From assembly GCA_964427175.1 (NCBI GenBank), contig CAYRTP010000006.1, positions 1 through 31,627 of the forward strand: 31,627 nt of DNA, read 5' to 3'. Source of the DNA: CAMEON01 sp964427175 (lineage in GTDB: Bacteria > Bacillota > Clostridia > Oscillospirales > CAG-272). Each line of letters starts with the position of its first letter. The first letter of the stretch is position 1. The notes below the pieces were generated by a model. That model ran no database searches. It was not told where the DNA came from and saw only the letters and a list, made by a program, of their open reading frames with translations. A program made the translations under genes and the position numbers. This document shows positions 23,041-31,429 of this stretch, in pieces.

Positions 23041-23847
23041 ATTCGTCAGATCCCCATTCCCCTTCAGATCTACGGGCGGGTCGAGGTGACCGTCATAATC
23101 GCCCTTGGCGGTGGAGAACAGGTCCTTGAAGCGGGCCAGATGCTCCCGCGCCTCGTAGCGGGTCTGGTGGGTATAGGGGCGGAGGTCGGCGGAAACTCCC
23201 ACGGCCTCTATGCCCAGCTCGCGGGCGATGTAGAGGGCGCGGTGGAGGTGGTACTCCTGGGTCACGATGACCATCCTGCGGGCACCGAATATATAGCGGG
23301 CGCGGTAGAGGCTCTCGTAGGTGGAGTAGCCCTCGTGGTCCAGGAAGACCTGCTCCGAGGGGACTCCCATCTCGGTGGCCAGGGCCTTCATGACCCCTAC
23401 CTCGTTGTAGTCTCCCGTGTGGTCGCCGCTCATGAGCAGGGGCACGTCGGCCTCCCCCGCCGCCTTATAGAGGGAGCAGGCAACCGTCACCCGATCCAAC
23501 AGCATTTCGCTGGGGGAGCCGTCGGCCCGTACCCCCGCGCCCAGGACCAGGATGCAGTCATACTTCCCCGCCCCGACGGTTACCTGCAGGTCGGGGGCCA
23601 GGGCTTCCTCGGTGGTGACGCGCCCCGACGTAATGGACACCATGGACAGGCTGACGATCAACACCGCTCCCAGCATCAGGCATCCGCACAGGGCCAACAG
23701 CAGGGCGGTCTTCCACAGGGCGCGGAAAAAGGAGCGTTTGCCGTCTTGGGACTTCCACGGCCGCGGGAGTCCCGCGAAAAAGCTCAAGAGGCGCGGGGCC
23801 GCCGAGGAGTTCTGACGGGCGGACGGTAGCTTCTGATTCTTTTTCAC
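23038..23847 (-). CDS. DUF218 (SanA/YdcF/ElyC-like) membrane protein
   Basis: This protein has 269 residues with one membrane segment at about 46-69 and a DUF218 domain after it (DCILVLGAGVRADGSPSEMLLDRV, MSGDHTGDYNEVGVMK, VTQEYHLHRALYIARELG). Members are linked to envelope integrity (SanA, ElyC) but their chemistry is not settled. The start is GTG at 23847 with GAAAGGAG upstream. It follows the Mrp gene by 75 bases on the same strand and may be cotranscribed. A GCTCACGG/CCGTGAGC hairpin in the gap (23881-23911) lacks a T tract. Confidence 0.85.
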   Translation of the reverse strand: MKKNQKLPSARQNSSAAPRLLSFFAGLPRPWKSQDGKRSFFRALWKTALLLALCGCLMLGAVLIVSLSMVSITSGRVTTEEALAPDLQVTVGAGKYDCILVLGAGVRADGSPSEMLLDRVTVACSLYKAAGEADVPLLMSGDHTGDYNEVGVMKALATEMGVPSEQVFLDHEGYSTYESLYRARYIFGARRMVIVTQEYHLHRALYIARELGIEAVGVSADLRPYTHQTRYEAREHLARFKDLFSTAKGDYDGHLDPPVDLKGNGDLTN

Positions 23848-23922
23848 GGCGGGTTACGCTCCTTTCGGGTGTGCGGGGTTGCTGAAGCTCACGGTTTCCG
23901 TGAGCCTCAGCGAACGAACGGT

Positions 23923-24777
23923 TTACTCCTCGTCCTGGGAGACGGGGCACTTGGCCTCCAGCGCGTCGGCGGCGGCCTCCAGGTAGTTGTTCTCCATCAT
24001 CTCGATCCAACCCTTGTCGCAGAGGGCGGCCAGCTTGTAATCCATGGGGATCTTGCCCAACAGATCGTAGCCGAACTTGTTGGCGATCTCCTCGATGTGG
24101 CTGTCACCGAACACACGGATTTCCTTGCCGCAGTCGGGGCAGATGACGTAGCTCATGTTCTCCACCAGGCCCAGCACGGGGACCTTCATCATGTCGGCCA
24201 TGTGAGCGGCCTTCTGCACGATCATGGACACCAGGTCCTGGGGGGAGGAAACGATGACCACGCCGTCCAGGGGCAGAGACTGGAACACGGTCAGGGGCAC
24301 GTCACCGGTTCCGGGAGGGCAGTCGACGAACAGGTAGTCGATGTCATTCCAGATGGTATCGGTCCAGAACTGCTTGACGGTGCCTGCGATGACGGGACCG
24401 CGCCAGATCACGGGGCGGGTCTCATCCTCCAGCATGAGGTTGACCGACATGATGTCGATACCGGTGGTGGTGGAGGGGGGGATCATGCCCAGGCCCTCGC
24501 CCTCGACGGGCTTGTTCAGGCCGAAGGCCTTGGGGATAGAGGGACCGGTGATGTCGGCATCCAGGATACCGACCTTATAGCCGCGTCTCTGCATATTGAC
24601 GGCCAGCATGGAGGTGACCAGGGACTTACCGACACCGCCCTTACCGCTGCACACGCCGATGATGTGCTTGACGGAGGAGAGGGCGTTGGGCTGCTCGAAC
24701 ATTTCTTCACGGCTCTTCTGACGGGAGGAACAATTGGCCGAGCAGGTAGAGCAACCGTGGGTACAATTTTCAGACAT
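23923..24777 (-). CDS. Mrp/NBP35-family Fe-S cluster carrier ATPase
   Basis: This cytoplasmic P-loop ATPase has 284 residues and probably assembles and delivers [4Fe-4S] clusters. The N-terminal Cys-rich stretch CTHGCSTCSANC resembles NBP35. The deviant Walker A is CSGKGGVGKSLVTSMLA, the switch regions are DADITGPSIPKAFG and FVDCPPGTGD, and a C-terminal CPDCGKE supplies the cluster-binding CxxC. The ATG follows GAAAGGAAG. It is first of a probable two-gene unit with the DUF218 gene and has its own promoter. Confidence 0.93.
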   Translation of the reverse strand: MSENCTHGCSTCSANCSSRQKSREEMFEQPNALSSVKHIIGVCSGKGGVGKSLVTSMLAVNMQRRGYKVGILDADITGPSIPKAFGLNKPVEGEGLGMIPPSTTTGIDIMSVNLMLEDETRPVIWRGPVIAGTVKQFWTDTIWNDIDYLFVDCPPGTGDVPLTVFQSLPLDGVVIVSSPQDLVSMIVQKAAHMADMMKVPVLGLVENMSYVICPDCGKEIRVFGDSHIEEIANKFGYDLLGKIPMDYKLAALCDKGWIEMMENNYLEAAADALEAKCPVSQDEE

Positions 24778-24904
24778 AGTTCTATCTTCCTTTCATAAAA
24801 ATCCATTATCCGTCGGGCATACGTCCGACAGGTCATGCGGGGACCCGCGCGCTCACGGGCGGGCGCGTTCCATTTGCGGTCCCGAAATGACACTACAATA
24901 TATG

Positions 24905-24933
24905 ATTATACCACTGTTTGCCCCAAAAGTCAA
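24905..24933 (-). promoter_or_regulatory. Sigma-A promoter of the Mrp gene
   Basis: On the minus strand: TTGACT (24928-24933), 17-bp spacer ending in AGTGG, TATAAT (24905-24910). The leader of about 120 bases has GC-rich hairpin potential around 24835-24870. Confidence 0.85.
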
Positions 24934-25021
24934 CCGCCATGGGGAAATATTTCGCAAATTTACACTTTTTTCAAAAGGAATTGCGTTTTTCCCAATTTCT
25001 CATTGTTTTTTCTACGTTCTA

Positions 25022-25050
25022 TTGACTTTTCTGTCGAATTATGGTACAAT
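25022..25050 (+). promoter_or_regulatory. Sigma-A promoter of the XRE regulator gene
   Basis: TTGACT (25022-25027), 17-bp spacer ending in TATGG, TACAAT (25045-25050). The leader of about 245 bases contains complete repeat copy H. Confidence 0.8.
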
Positions 25051-25063
25051 ATGTTTTATATTC

Positions 25064-25272
25064 ATACTATTTTACAAAAAAATTTGAATACAGTCTCATA
25101 TACCAATGGGGTAGGGGCCCCATGGTGATGCCCCCTATGGCTCTTGGTGTCCTCTCGCACCCCTATAAATCCCTTTTTAAGTTTTTTGGAGTTCTTAGCA
25201 CCTTTTTGCAAAAAGGTGCTGAGCCGCCGGAGGCACGCTCTCCTATTCAAATTTTTGTTTGTGAATTAGTAT
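25064..25272 (+). repeat. Dispersed repeat copy H, complete with both ends
   Basis: The left end ATACTATTTTAC (25064-25075) and right end GTGAATTAGTAT (25261-25272) are inverted repeats in 10 of 12 positions. The core palindrome is at 25102-25126; the stem CTTAGCACC/GGTGCTGAG is at 25194-25223. With the two promoters it accounts for the 525-base space between the divergent mrp and XRE genes. No clear target duplication is seen. Confidence 0.9.
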
Positions 25273-25302
25273 TATCTACCCTTTGAAAGGAATCGTACAT
25301 AA

Positions 25303-26466
25303 ATGGAAACCAAGATCAAGATCGGAGAAAAGATCCGACTGCTCCGCAAGAAGAATGACGTGACCCAGGACAAGCTGGCCGACCATCTGGGTGTGACTCC
25401 CCAGGCCGTGTCCCGCTGGGAGTCCGGGGTCTGCTACCCCGATATGAACGCTCTGCCCGCCATTGCCGACTATTTCAGCGTCAGCATGGACGAGCTCCTC
25501 TGCTACACGGGTGTGCAGAAGGCCGCCAAGGTCAAGGATTACCTGGCCGAGGTGGAGCACCTGTTGGACCGCGACAAGGTGGCCGAGGCCTTGGAGCTTC
25601 TGCGCCGCGCCATGGCCGAGATCCCCTCGGACCACTCGCTCCAGCTGGAGACCGCGGGGGTTCTGTCCCTCTATGCGGGGATGCTGGACGAATCGGGCTC
25701 GGGTGAGCGGGTAGAGGCGGCCATCACCGCTCTGCTCTCGGAGGCGGTTTCCCTCTGCCGTCACATTCTGGAGGACTCCACCGACGACGGGCTCCGCGAC
25801 GAGACCAAGAAGACCCTCTGCAACATCTACGCCCACCAGCTGGGCAACCTGGCCCAGGCCGAGGAGATCGCCGACCAGCTTCACGGCATGAGCGTTTCCC
25901 GCGAGATCATCCGCGCCACCATGCTGACGGGGGACATCGCCTTCGGTCAGGCCCAGCAGAACCTCATTCTCTTTGCCGACAATATGTGGTGGCACCTGTA
26001 CAACCTGGCCTGCGTGCCCGACATTGCGGGGGACCGCTACTCCACCGCCGAGAAGATCGCCATTCTGAAGAAGGGCATTGCCCTGTTCGAGGTGGTCTTT
26101 GACGACCAGCCCCTGTTCTACGCGGACCGTCTGGCCAACTCCTACCGTCAGCTGGCCATGCTCTACCTGTCCTCGGGCTACGCCGCCGAGGCATTGGAGT
26201 GCTTTGAGCAGATGGCCGAGTGGGCCATTCGCTATGACGAGCGTCCCGCCACCGCCACCTACGCTTCGGTCATCATCAACCGCGTTCCCTATGACCGCGA
26301 GGCCGACACCGAGGCCAAGGGCATCAGCAAGTGCGCCCGCCTCCTGCGGGGCAGCTTCGCCGCCCGCATCTGGTCCCCCATCCGCGGAACCGAACGCTTC
26401 AAGGAGGCCGTCCGCCGCATGATCGAATGCGCCGAGGCGCATGAGGAGGAGGAGGAGGAGGAGTAA
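25303..26466 (+). CDS. XRE-family transcriptional regulator with helical repeat C-terminus
   Basis: This protein has 387 residues. The N-terminal helix-turn-helix (about 4-63) reads IGEKIRLLRKKNDVTQDKLADHLGV then TPQAVSRWESG. The remaining 320 residues are helix-rich and probably TPR-like, a common sensing module in such regulators. It ends with seven consecutive Glu encoded by a GAG run. The ATG follows GAAAGGAATCG. Targets are unknown; the divergent Mrp gene is one candidate. The gene's own leader carries repeat H. Confidence 0.85.
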   Translation: METKIKIGEKIRLLRKKNDVTQDKLADHLGVTPQAVSRWESGVCYPDMNALPAIADYFSVSMDELLCYTGVQKAAKVKDYLAEVEHLLDRDKVAEALELLRRAMAEIPSDHSLQLETAGVLSLYAGMLDESGSGERVEAAITALLSEAVSLCRHILEDSTDDGLRDETKKTLCNIYAHQLGNLAQAEEIADQLHGMSVSREIIRATMLTGDIAFGQAQQNLILFADNMWWHLYNLACVPDIAGDRYSTAEKIAILKKGIALFEVVFDDQPLFYADRLANSYRQLAMLYLSSGYAAEALECFEQMAEWAIRYDERPATATYASVIINRVPYDREADTEAKGISKCARLLRGSFAARIWSPIRGTERFKEAVRRMIECAEAHEEEEEEE

Positions 26467-26469
26467 GGG

Positions 26470-26583
26470 GAGTGCTTGGGGCTTTGCCCCAAACCCCACT
26501 CAAGGTGCTTTTTTGAAAAAAAGCACCTTAAGAATCCTTAAAAAACGAAAAACAAAGGGTACTGCCGATTGGCGGTGCCCTTT
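26470..26583. repeat. Dispersed repeat fragment I and adjacent hairpins
   Basis: TTGGGGCTTTGCCCCAA forms a hairpin at 26476-26492. The stem AAGGTGCTTTTTT/AAAAAAAGCACCTT (26502-26529) followed by AAGAATCC is the partial repeat in minus orientation. A further hairpin, AAAGGGTACTGCC with GGCGGTGCCCTTT (two G-T pairs), is at 26554-26583. They lie directly after the XRE gene and may end its transcript. Confidence 0.65.
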
Positions 26584-26649
26584 GCTTGCTTGGATGTTGG
26601 GGAACTTATACGGATCCTGTTTTAAACCATTGAATCGTCCCCTAATAGA

Positions 26650-26726
26650 GTCATCCTGAGCGAAGCGTGTGCAAAGCACCGCGGAGTCGAAGGATCTCCC
26701 CTTTGCTCCGTTTCGCTCAGGATGAC
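26650..26726. repeat. Inverted repeat with GTCATCCTGAGCGAA ends
   Basis: GTCATCCTGAGCGAA (26650-26664) and TTTCGCTCAGGATGAC (26711-26726) are complementary ends around a segment containing GTCGAAGGATCT. I recall the same motif as a common intergenic repeat in many unrelated bacterial genomes. Confidence 0.75.
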
Positions 26727-26759
26727 CGTTTTGACCGTTTTGATCGTTTTGACCGTTTT
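26724..26759. repeat. Tandem repeat of GACCGTTTT (four units)
   Basis: Four 9-base units follow directly: three GACCGTTTT and one GATCGTTTT. They abut the 3' end of the AlkD-like gene. Confidence 0.85.
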
Positions 26760-26768
26760 CTATGCTCC

Positions 26769-27482
26769 CTAAAAGCACCGCCGCATCCGCAGTTCTCTCA
26801 GGTCTGCCTTGCGGTCAGCGGGGATGCGGTAGCTCTCGCAGGCCTTTTGGATGGTTTTTTGGTGAATCCAATCGGGGAGACGGCACTCGGTCAGGTATGG
26901 AAGGGCCGCGTCGTACTGATGGGTCAGGGCGGTGGCAAAGAACCAGGCCGCCATCATGCGGACGTAGTAGTGATCCCGCTCGGTGATGGACGGGGACGCG
27001 GCCTCGGCCAGGAAGTCGGGATGAAAATCATCCCGCAGGCCGTAGCGCATGAGCATCCCCAGGCCGAAACGGCAGGTATAGGGTGCGGGGTCGGCCATCC
27101 AACGGCGGATATGGGGGAGGAGGTCCCGGAATCGTCCTTTGAAGACCTTGGGAGAAAGCTGGTCGCAGGTAGCCCAGTTATCCACGTAGGGGAGAAAACG
27201 GTCCACGGCGGCGACGGCGGTCTCAAAATTCCCGATGCCCTCGATGAGGAAGGCGTGGAGCTGGTTTTCCTCGAAGCAGGCGTGGGGGAGGTCCCCCAGG
27301 AGTGCTTCCCCGCCCTCGGTACCGCGGAGGGACTTGGCCATACGGCGGAGGATGGGGGTACGGACTCCTATGATGGCCGCGGGGTCCACGGTAGGCATGA
27401 GGGGAGCCTGAAAGGCGCGGTAACCTTCATCGGCGTGGGCTTTCAGCTCCGTGCGGATGGCTTGGAGGGCCTCGGTGCTCAT
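26769..27482 (-). CDS. AlkD-like DNA alkylation repair protein
   Basis: This all-helical HEAT-like-repeat protein of 237 residues matches the AlkD-type DNA glycosylase superfamily: GVRTPILRRMAKSL, FLPYVDNWATCDQLSPKVF, DHYYVRMMAAWFFATALT and HQKTIQKACESYRI. AlkD enzymes remove bulky or positively charged alkylated bases; this subfamily lacks experimental work that I know of, so activity is inferred. The start overlaps the stop of the PHP gene (ATGA, 27479-27482), so translation is coupled. Confidence 0.85.
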   Translation of the reverse strand: MSTEALQAIRTELKAHADEGYRAFQAPLMPTVDPAAIIGVRTPILRRMAKSLRGTEGGEALLGDLPHACFEENQLHAFLIEGIGNFETAVAAVDRFLPYVDNWATCDQLSPKVFKGRFRDLLPHIRRWMADPAPYTCRFGLGMLMRYGLRDDFHPDFLAEAASPSITERDHYYVRMMAAWFFATALTHQYDAALPYLTECRLPDWIHQKTIQKACESYRIPADRKADLRELRMRRCF

Positions 27483-28399
27483 ACGGGGATGATGTTGCTG
27501 TAGCCCACCCGCCCCTCGGCATCGGTGACCTCGGCACGGATATAGGTCTCGGTCGGCTTAAAACGGTAGGTAAAGGAGGTCAGTCCCTCGCCGCGAGCCA
27601 TGCGGTCATAGACCCAGGGCTGGTTGGAGAGGATGGCGATCTTGGAGACGGGGGAGCAGGTCAGTTTGACGGTGTCGGGAGAGACACGCTCCAGGTGGAC
27701 CTCGGGGCCCTGAGTGGCATAGAAGAACCCACGGCGCAGGGCCTCCACCATACCCAGCTCCTCCACGGCATCGGCATCGGCCATGACCGCGCCGCGGCAC
27801 TGGTCGCCGTTATAGTGGTGGGTGTCGTCGGTGGCCAGGAGGGGGAGGTAGTACCCGCCCGTGGCCAGCTGGTCCACGATGATACCCGAATAGGGGCGGT
27901 CGTTCATGCCCCAATCCGAGGTGGAATTGTAGATCTCGGTGCCATCGAAGTCCCCGCAGGCGCGGATCTGCTCGGGGGTATTGACGCTCCAGGCGGGATG
28001 GGCCAGGATGGCCAGGCCGTCGGCCTCGCGGATAGCGCGGACCAGGATGCGGACCATGTCGCGGATGCGGCCGTCGGTTACGTTCCCGGGCACCGTCATA
28101 TACGCGTCGGGGATGAGGGGCTCACGGGTCATGCCGACACCTACGATGTGGTAGGTCTCCACGATCCCCGAGGTGCTGTCCATGCCGCAGACGTTGTATT
28201 CACAGCCCGACAGGATGGTGAGGCCGTCGATCTCGCCGCCGGGATGGTACTTCCAATGGTCGGTAATGGCGACGGCATCGTAGCCCGCCGCCTTGTAGAT
28301 GGCAGCCATCTCCTCGGGGGACTTGCGGCCGTCGGACAGGGTGGTATGGGTATGCAGGCCGACCTTGAGGCGGCGCTTGCCTGTGATATCGGTGAACAT
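27479..28399 (-). CDS. PHP-domain metal-dependent phosphoesterase
   Basis: This 306-residue protein has a PHP domain at the N-terminus: GLHTHTTLSDGRKSPEEM (metal-binding His pair), AITDHWKYH and GCEYN, with LAHPAWSV and ATDDTHHY giving further metal ligands. A C-terminal beta-rich segment of about 70 residues follows. Relatives cleave phosphoesters such as nucleoside or histidinol phosphates; the substrate is unknown. ATG 28399 was chosen because it follows CGAGGACTCACC; an in-frame ATG 17 codons upstream lies within repeat J. It forms a two-gene unit with the AlkD-like gene. Confidence 0.85.
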   Translation of the reverse strand: MFTDITGKRRLKVGLHTHTTLSDGRKSPEEMAAIYKAAGYDAVAITDHWKYHPGGEIDGLTILSGCEYNVCGMDSTSGIVETYHIVGVGMTREPLIPDAYMTVPGNVTDGRIRDMVRILVRAIREADGLAILAHPAWSVNTPEQIRACGDFDGTEIYNSTSDWGMNDRPYSGIIVDQLATGGYYLPLLATDDTHHYNGDQCRGAVMADADAVEELGMVEALRRGFFYATQGPEVHLERVSPDTVKLTCSPVSKIAILSNQPWVYDRMARGEGLTSFTYRFKPTETYIRAEVTDAEGRVGYSNIIPV

Positions 28400-28431
28400 G
28401 GTGAGTCCTCGCTTTCTGTGGGTGGGATTTG

Positions 28432-28660
28432 ATACTAAATTCACAAACAAAAACTTGAAAGGGAGAGCGTGCCTCCTGGCGTCCGACAGGCAAGCCTGTC
28501 AGGGGCTTTTGCAAAAGCCCCTTAAGAATCCCAAAAACTTTGAAAAGGGATGTATGAGGGATGTGAGAGGACACCAAAAGCCATAGGGGGCATCACCATG
28601 GGGCCCCTACCCCATTGGTATATGGGGGCTATGTTCAAGATTTTAATGGTAAATTAGTAT
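28432..28660 (-). repeat. Dispersed repeat copy J, complete with both ends
   Basis: Ends ATACTAAATTCAC (28432-28444) and GTAAATTAGTAT (28649-28660) are inverted repeats with one extra base. The core is at 28595-28619; the stem AGGGGCTTTT/AAAAGCCCCT is at 28501-28522; an extra GACAGGC/GCCTGTC hairpin is at 28485-28500. It begins 8 bases downstream of the -10 box of the PHP-alkD promoter, in the sense orientation, and fills most of the 393 bases between the PHP and RidA genes. Confidence 0.9.
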
Positions 28661-28667
28661 GAGGTAC

Positions 28668-28696
28668 ATTATAGCACAGATTTGGGAATTTTGCAA
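28668..28696 (-). promoter_or_regulatory. Sigma-A promoter of the PHP-alkD unit
   Basis: On the minus strand: TTGCAA (28691-28696), 17-bp spacer, TATAAT (28668-28673). Repeat J would form most of the transcribed leader. Confidence 0.75.
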
Positions 28697-28728
28697 CCAC
28701 TCCGACCGTAAAAAAAGCCAAACCAGCC

Positions 28729-28768
28729 AAAAAACCAGCCGCAAGGATTCTCTCCTCACGGCTGGTTT
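28729..28768 (-). terminator. Terminator of the RidA operon
   Basis: On the minus strand, AAACCAGCC pairs with GGCTGGTTT, followed by TTT. It lies about 25 bases after the RidA stop. Confidence 0.9.
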
Positions 28769-28792
28769 CATTTCAGGGGTTTCTTTTACATA

Positions 28793-29170
28793 TTACCCGA
28801 CAATAGCCACGACCTCAACCTCAACCAGCACGCCCTTGGGAAGGGACTTGACCGCCACGCAGGAGCGGGCGGGGTTGGTGGTGAAGCAGGCGGCGTAGAC
28901 CTCGTTGAATGTGGCGAAGTCCGCCATGTCGGCCAGGAAGCAGGTGGTCTTGACCGCTTTCTCGGGAGAGCTTCCCGCGGCCTCCAGGACGGCGGTCAGG
29001 TTCTTCATGACCTGCCCGGCCTGCTCGCGGATGGTCTCGCCCACCACGGTACCCGTGGCGGGGTCCAGGGGGATCTGCCCCGAGGTGAACACCAGGTTCC
29101 CGCAGGTAATGGCCTGGGAATAGGGGCCGATGGCGGAGGGGGCGTTGGGGGTTTGGATGATGTTTCTCAT
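28793..29170 (-). CDS. RidA family enamine/imine deaminase
   Basis: This 125-residue protein matches RidA (YjgF/YER057c/UK114): APSAIGPYSQAITCGNLVFTSGQIPLDPATG, TAVLEAAGSSPEKAVKTTCFL, and the substrate-anchoring Arg in NPARSCVAVKSLPKGVLVEVE. RidA hydrolyses reactive 2-aminoacrylate and related enamines made by PLP enzymes. The ATG follows GAAAGAAGG; the gene begins 15 bases after the upstream lipoprotein gene, so they are cotranscribed. The link to sugar breakdown is unclear. Confidence 0.93.
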   Translation of the reverse strand: MRNIIQTPNAPSAIGPYSQAITCGNLVFTSGQIPLDPATGTVVGETIREQAGQVMKNLTAVLEAAGSSPEKAVKTTCFLADMADFATFNEVYAACFTTNPARSCVAVKSLPKGVLVEVEVVAIVG

Positions 29171-29185
29171 GGGATATACCTTCTT

Positions 29186-31342
29186 TCAATTCAATTCGAT
29201 AACCTTGACCGACGTGGGCTCCAGCTCCACGGTCATGGCGGTGTCGCAGTCCACGCCGTACTCATCGGGGTAGAGGGTGAGGGTGGCGGTGGTTGCCTGC
29301 TCGGATACGTTGATGATAAACAGCACGGTCTTCTCGCCCGCCTCGTCCTGCCATACGCCCGAGATCACCTGGCGGTAACCGTCCACAGGTGCCAGCTCGG
29401 TCTCCACCACGGGGGGACGCATGAGCTTGCCGTAGTTGAACAGGTCAATGTACTGCATGCGGGCATCTACGACCTGTTTCATGAAGCTGATGCGGGACTC
29501 AGGAGCCGACAAGAACTGGGTAGCCGAGCACCAGCCGGGCTGTTGGCCGAAGAGCATGGCCTCGCCGAAGTGGTAGCGGAAGGCGTTTTCGGTGCCAACC
29601 GCGTCGGAGTTACGGCCCACCATCTGGACGTAGCCTGCGTAGACCACGGGGAAGGCGGGGACCATATCGTTCAGATTCCACATCCAGGACAGGAGGCCGT
29701 CGAAGGACTTGACGTAGGCTTCGCCTGTGGATTCACTGAAATAGAAGGAACCCGCAGGACGGCCGCTGATGATGTCGAGGACCATGTCGTTGTAGCCGTC
29801 GGACCAGTAGGAGCCTCCGCCCGTGACGTGGCCGTGGAGGGGGTTACTACAGGGAATGGGGGCCACGGCGGCGATCTGATCGAAGTACACGCCGTCAATG
29901 GGGAGTTGTGCCTCCATGTCCCGCACCAGTTGCTTCATGATCTGACGCCAGGTGGTAAAGGAGGGACACATGACCGCCAGGGGATTGGCGTAGGCAACGA
30001 CGTAGGGATTCCCGTCGGGGTAGAGGGCCACACCGTTCACGCCCGTGTTGTCGTAGTTGGTCTCGTAACCCTGGGAGCCGTCCAGGGTGCCCCAGCTCAC
30101 GCCGTTGATGTAGGGCATGACGTAGATCCCCGCGTCCCGCATTTGGGTGAAGCGGTCCACGGTGTTGGACCTGGCGGGGAGGAAGTGAGGATAATAGGTG
30201 TCGAAGGCGATCTCATGCCAGGAGTAGGCGTGGACCGCGATGGGGTAGCCCATCTTCTCACGGAGCATCAACGCGGCTTGCAGGTCGGTGCTGTGGGTGT
30301 AGTCCACCAGCCACATGGCGATATCCTTGAACTTCTCGTCGGTGTCGGGGCGGCCCTTCTCGGGGAGCCACTCTGCGTGATTGTGGACGAAATCGGCATA
30401 GAGCAGGGTGGCGTCGTACCAGTCGCCCTCAAAGGCCTCCCAACGGATACAGCCGCCCAGGTCGAAGGAATTGCCCACGTTTCCTGCCCCGATGGCGGGG
30501 AATTTGGCGGTCAGATTCGCACGGTTCCGACTCACATTGGTGGAAAAGGATTTCATACTGCCCGCGGCGTCGTGGACACCCAGGTAAATACCGCCCTGCT
30601 CACCCCAGTAAGCGAAATAGGGCATGGACAGCAGATGGCCGGGATAGTCCAGTGACAGACTGCATCCCACCTCGTGGGCATTTTGGATCATGCGTCCGCT
30701 CCGCTCGGGGAGGAAGGCGTGGATGACCTCGCCCTTCAGCTCGGGAGTGGGGTAACTAGCGTTCATAACGGTGTGGGTGGCAGACTCGTTGGTTACTTTC
30801 GTGTACCAGGAAATCCCCTTTCCATCGGCCTCGCCCGTAAGCTCCACCGTAATGCCCGCGATGCCCTTGGGCTCGGTCATGGTGATCGTCACGGCATCGT
30901 CCCCGTAAGCCACATCCACCGAGCTCCACCCGGCCTGGGAATCCACGCTTTGGACGTTCCCTTCACCGTCGCGGATCTCCATGGTGAACACCACACCCGC
31001 GTTTACTTCCATATCCCCGAATTGGCCCTCGTGGAAACGGACACTCGAGTCCGAGTAACCGATGGACAGCGTCCAATTTTCAGCCGTCATAGCCAGGAGA
31101 TTCTGGTAGCGTCCCGAAACCTTTTTGGTGGTAAAGGTCACCGCCCGAGGGGCGGGCGGAGTGGTCGCCTCCTCGGTCTCGGGCAGGGTTGCGGCATCGG
31201 TATCTGCTTTCGTGTCTGCCGCGGAGGTCCCGGGCTTACCCGTGGTTTGGGTCTCATCCCCGCCGGAGGGGGTACACCCGGCCATACCGCCCAGCATCAG
31301 CGCGGCGGACAATATACAAGTGATCAATCGTCGGATTCTCAT
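29186..31342 (-). CDS. Large lipoprotein with glycoside-hydrolase-like barrel (DUF6259-like)
   Basis: This protein has 718 residues. A lipoprotein signal ends at GMAGC (Cys about 24), followed by a Thr/Ala/Glu-rich linker to about residue 65, a beta-rich N-terminal region, a central barrel-like region (WLVDYTHSTDLQAALMLREKMG, IYVMPYINGVSWG) with PIDGVYFDQIAAVAP (Asp488), and a C-terminal beta domain (GYRQVISGVWQDEAGEKTVLF). The arrangement resembles clan-D-like glycosidases, and I believe it belongs to DUF6259, but no activity is proved. The start at 31342 is supported by AAAGGTAGGATCAAT and the signal peptide. It lies between fucI and RidA, which suggests a surface enzyme acting on fucose-containing glycans. 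Confidence 0.6.
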   Translation of the reverse strand: MRIRRLITCILSAALMLGGMAGCTPSGGDETQTTGKPGTSAADTKADTDAATLPETEEATTPPAPRAVTFTTKKVSGRYQNLLAMTAENWTLSIGYSDSSVRFHEGQFGDMEVNAGVVFTMEIRDGEGNVQSVDSQAGWSSVDVAYGDDAVTITMTEPKGIAGITVELTGEADGKGISWYTKVTNESATHTVMNASYPTPELKGEVIHAFLPERSGRMIQNAHEVGCSLSLDYPGHLLSMPYFAYWGEQGGIYLGVHDAAGSMKSFSTNVSRNRANLTAKFPAIGAGNVGNSFDLGGCIRWEAFEGDWYDATLLYADFVHNHAEWLPEKGRPDTDEKFKDIAMWLVDYTHSTDLQAALMLREKMGYPIAVHAYSWHEIAFDTYYPHFLPARSNTVDRFTQMRDAGIYVMPYINGVSWGTLDGSQGYETNYDNTGVNGVALYPDGNPYVVAYANPLAVMCPSFTTWRQIMKQLVRDMEAQLPIDGVYFDQIAAVAPIPCSNPLHGHVTGGGSYWSDGYNDMVLDIISGRPAGSFYFSESTGEAYVKSFDGLLSWMWNLNDMVPAFPVVYAGYVQMVGRNSDAVGTENAFRYHFGEAMLFGQQPGWCSATQFLSAPESRISFMKQVVDARMQYIDLFNYGKLMRPPVVETELAPVDGYRQVISGVWQDEAGEKTVLFIINVSEQATTATLTLYPDEYGVDCDTAMTVELEPTSVKVIELN

Positions 31343-31377
31343 ATTGATCCTACCTTTCTTTTTTGCTACGTTCAAAA

Positions 31378-31406
31378 TTTGCCCTCCCCAAAGGAGGGAG
31401 AGCAAA
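31378..31406 (-). promoter_or_regulatory. Hairpin between fucI and the lipoprotein gene
   Basis: On the minus strand, TTTGC plus CTCCCTCC pairs with GGAGGG plus CAAA, followed by TTTTG. It is a terminator-like stem between fucI and the next gene; read-through would let fucI and the lipoprotein gene share a transcript at different levels. Confidence 0.5.
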
Positions 31407-31429
31407 CTGTTGATGCGATTCCGTAACGA

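Noticed and set aside
24834..24900. Riboswitch in the Mrp leader
   Set aside because: The leader is GC-rich with short hairpins but shows none of the conserved cores I know (for example TPP, cobalamin, SAM, FMN).
29153..30655. 500-codon + strand frame opposite the large lipoprotein gene
   Set aside because: The minus-strand protein has a signal peptide, ribosome site and operon context; the + frame is Gly/Val/His-rich antisense translation without motifs.
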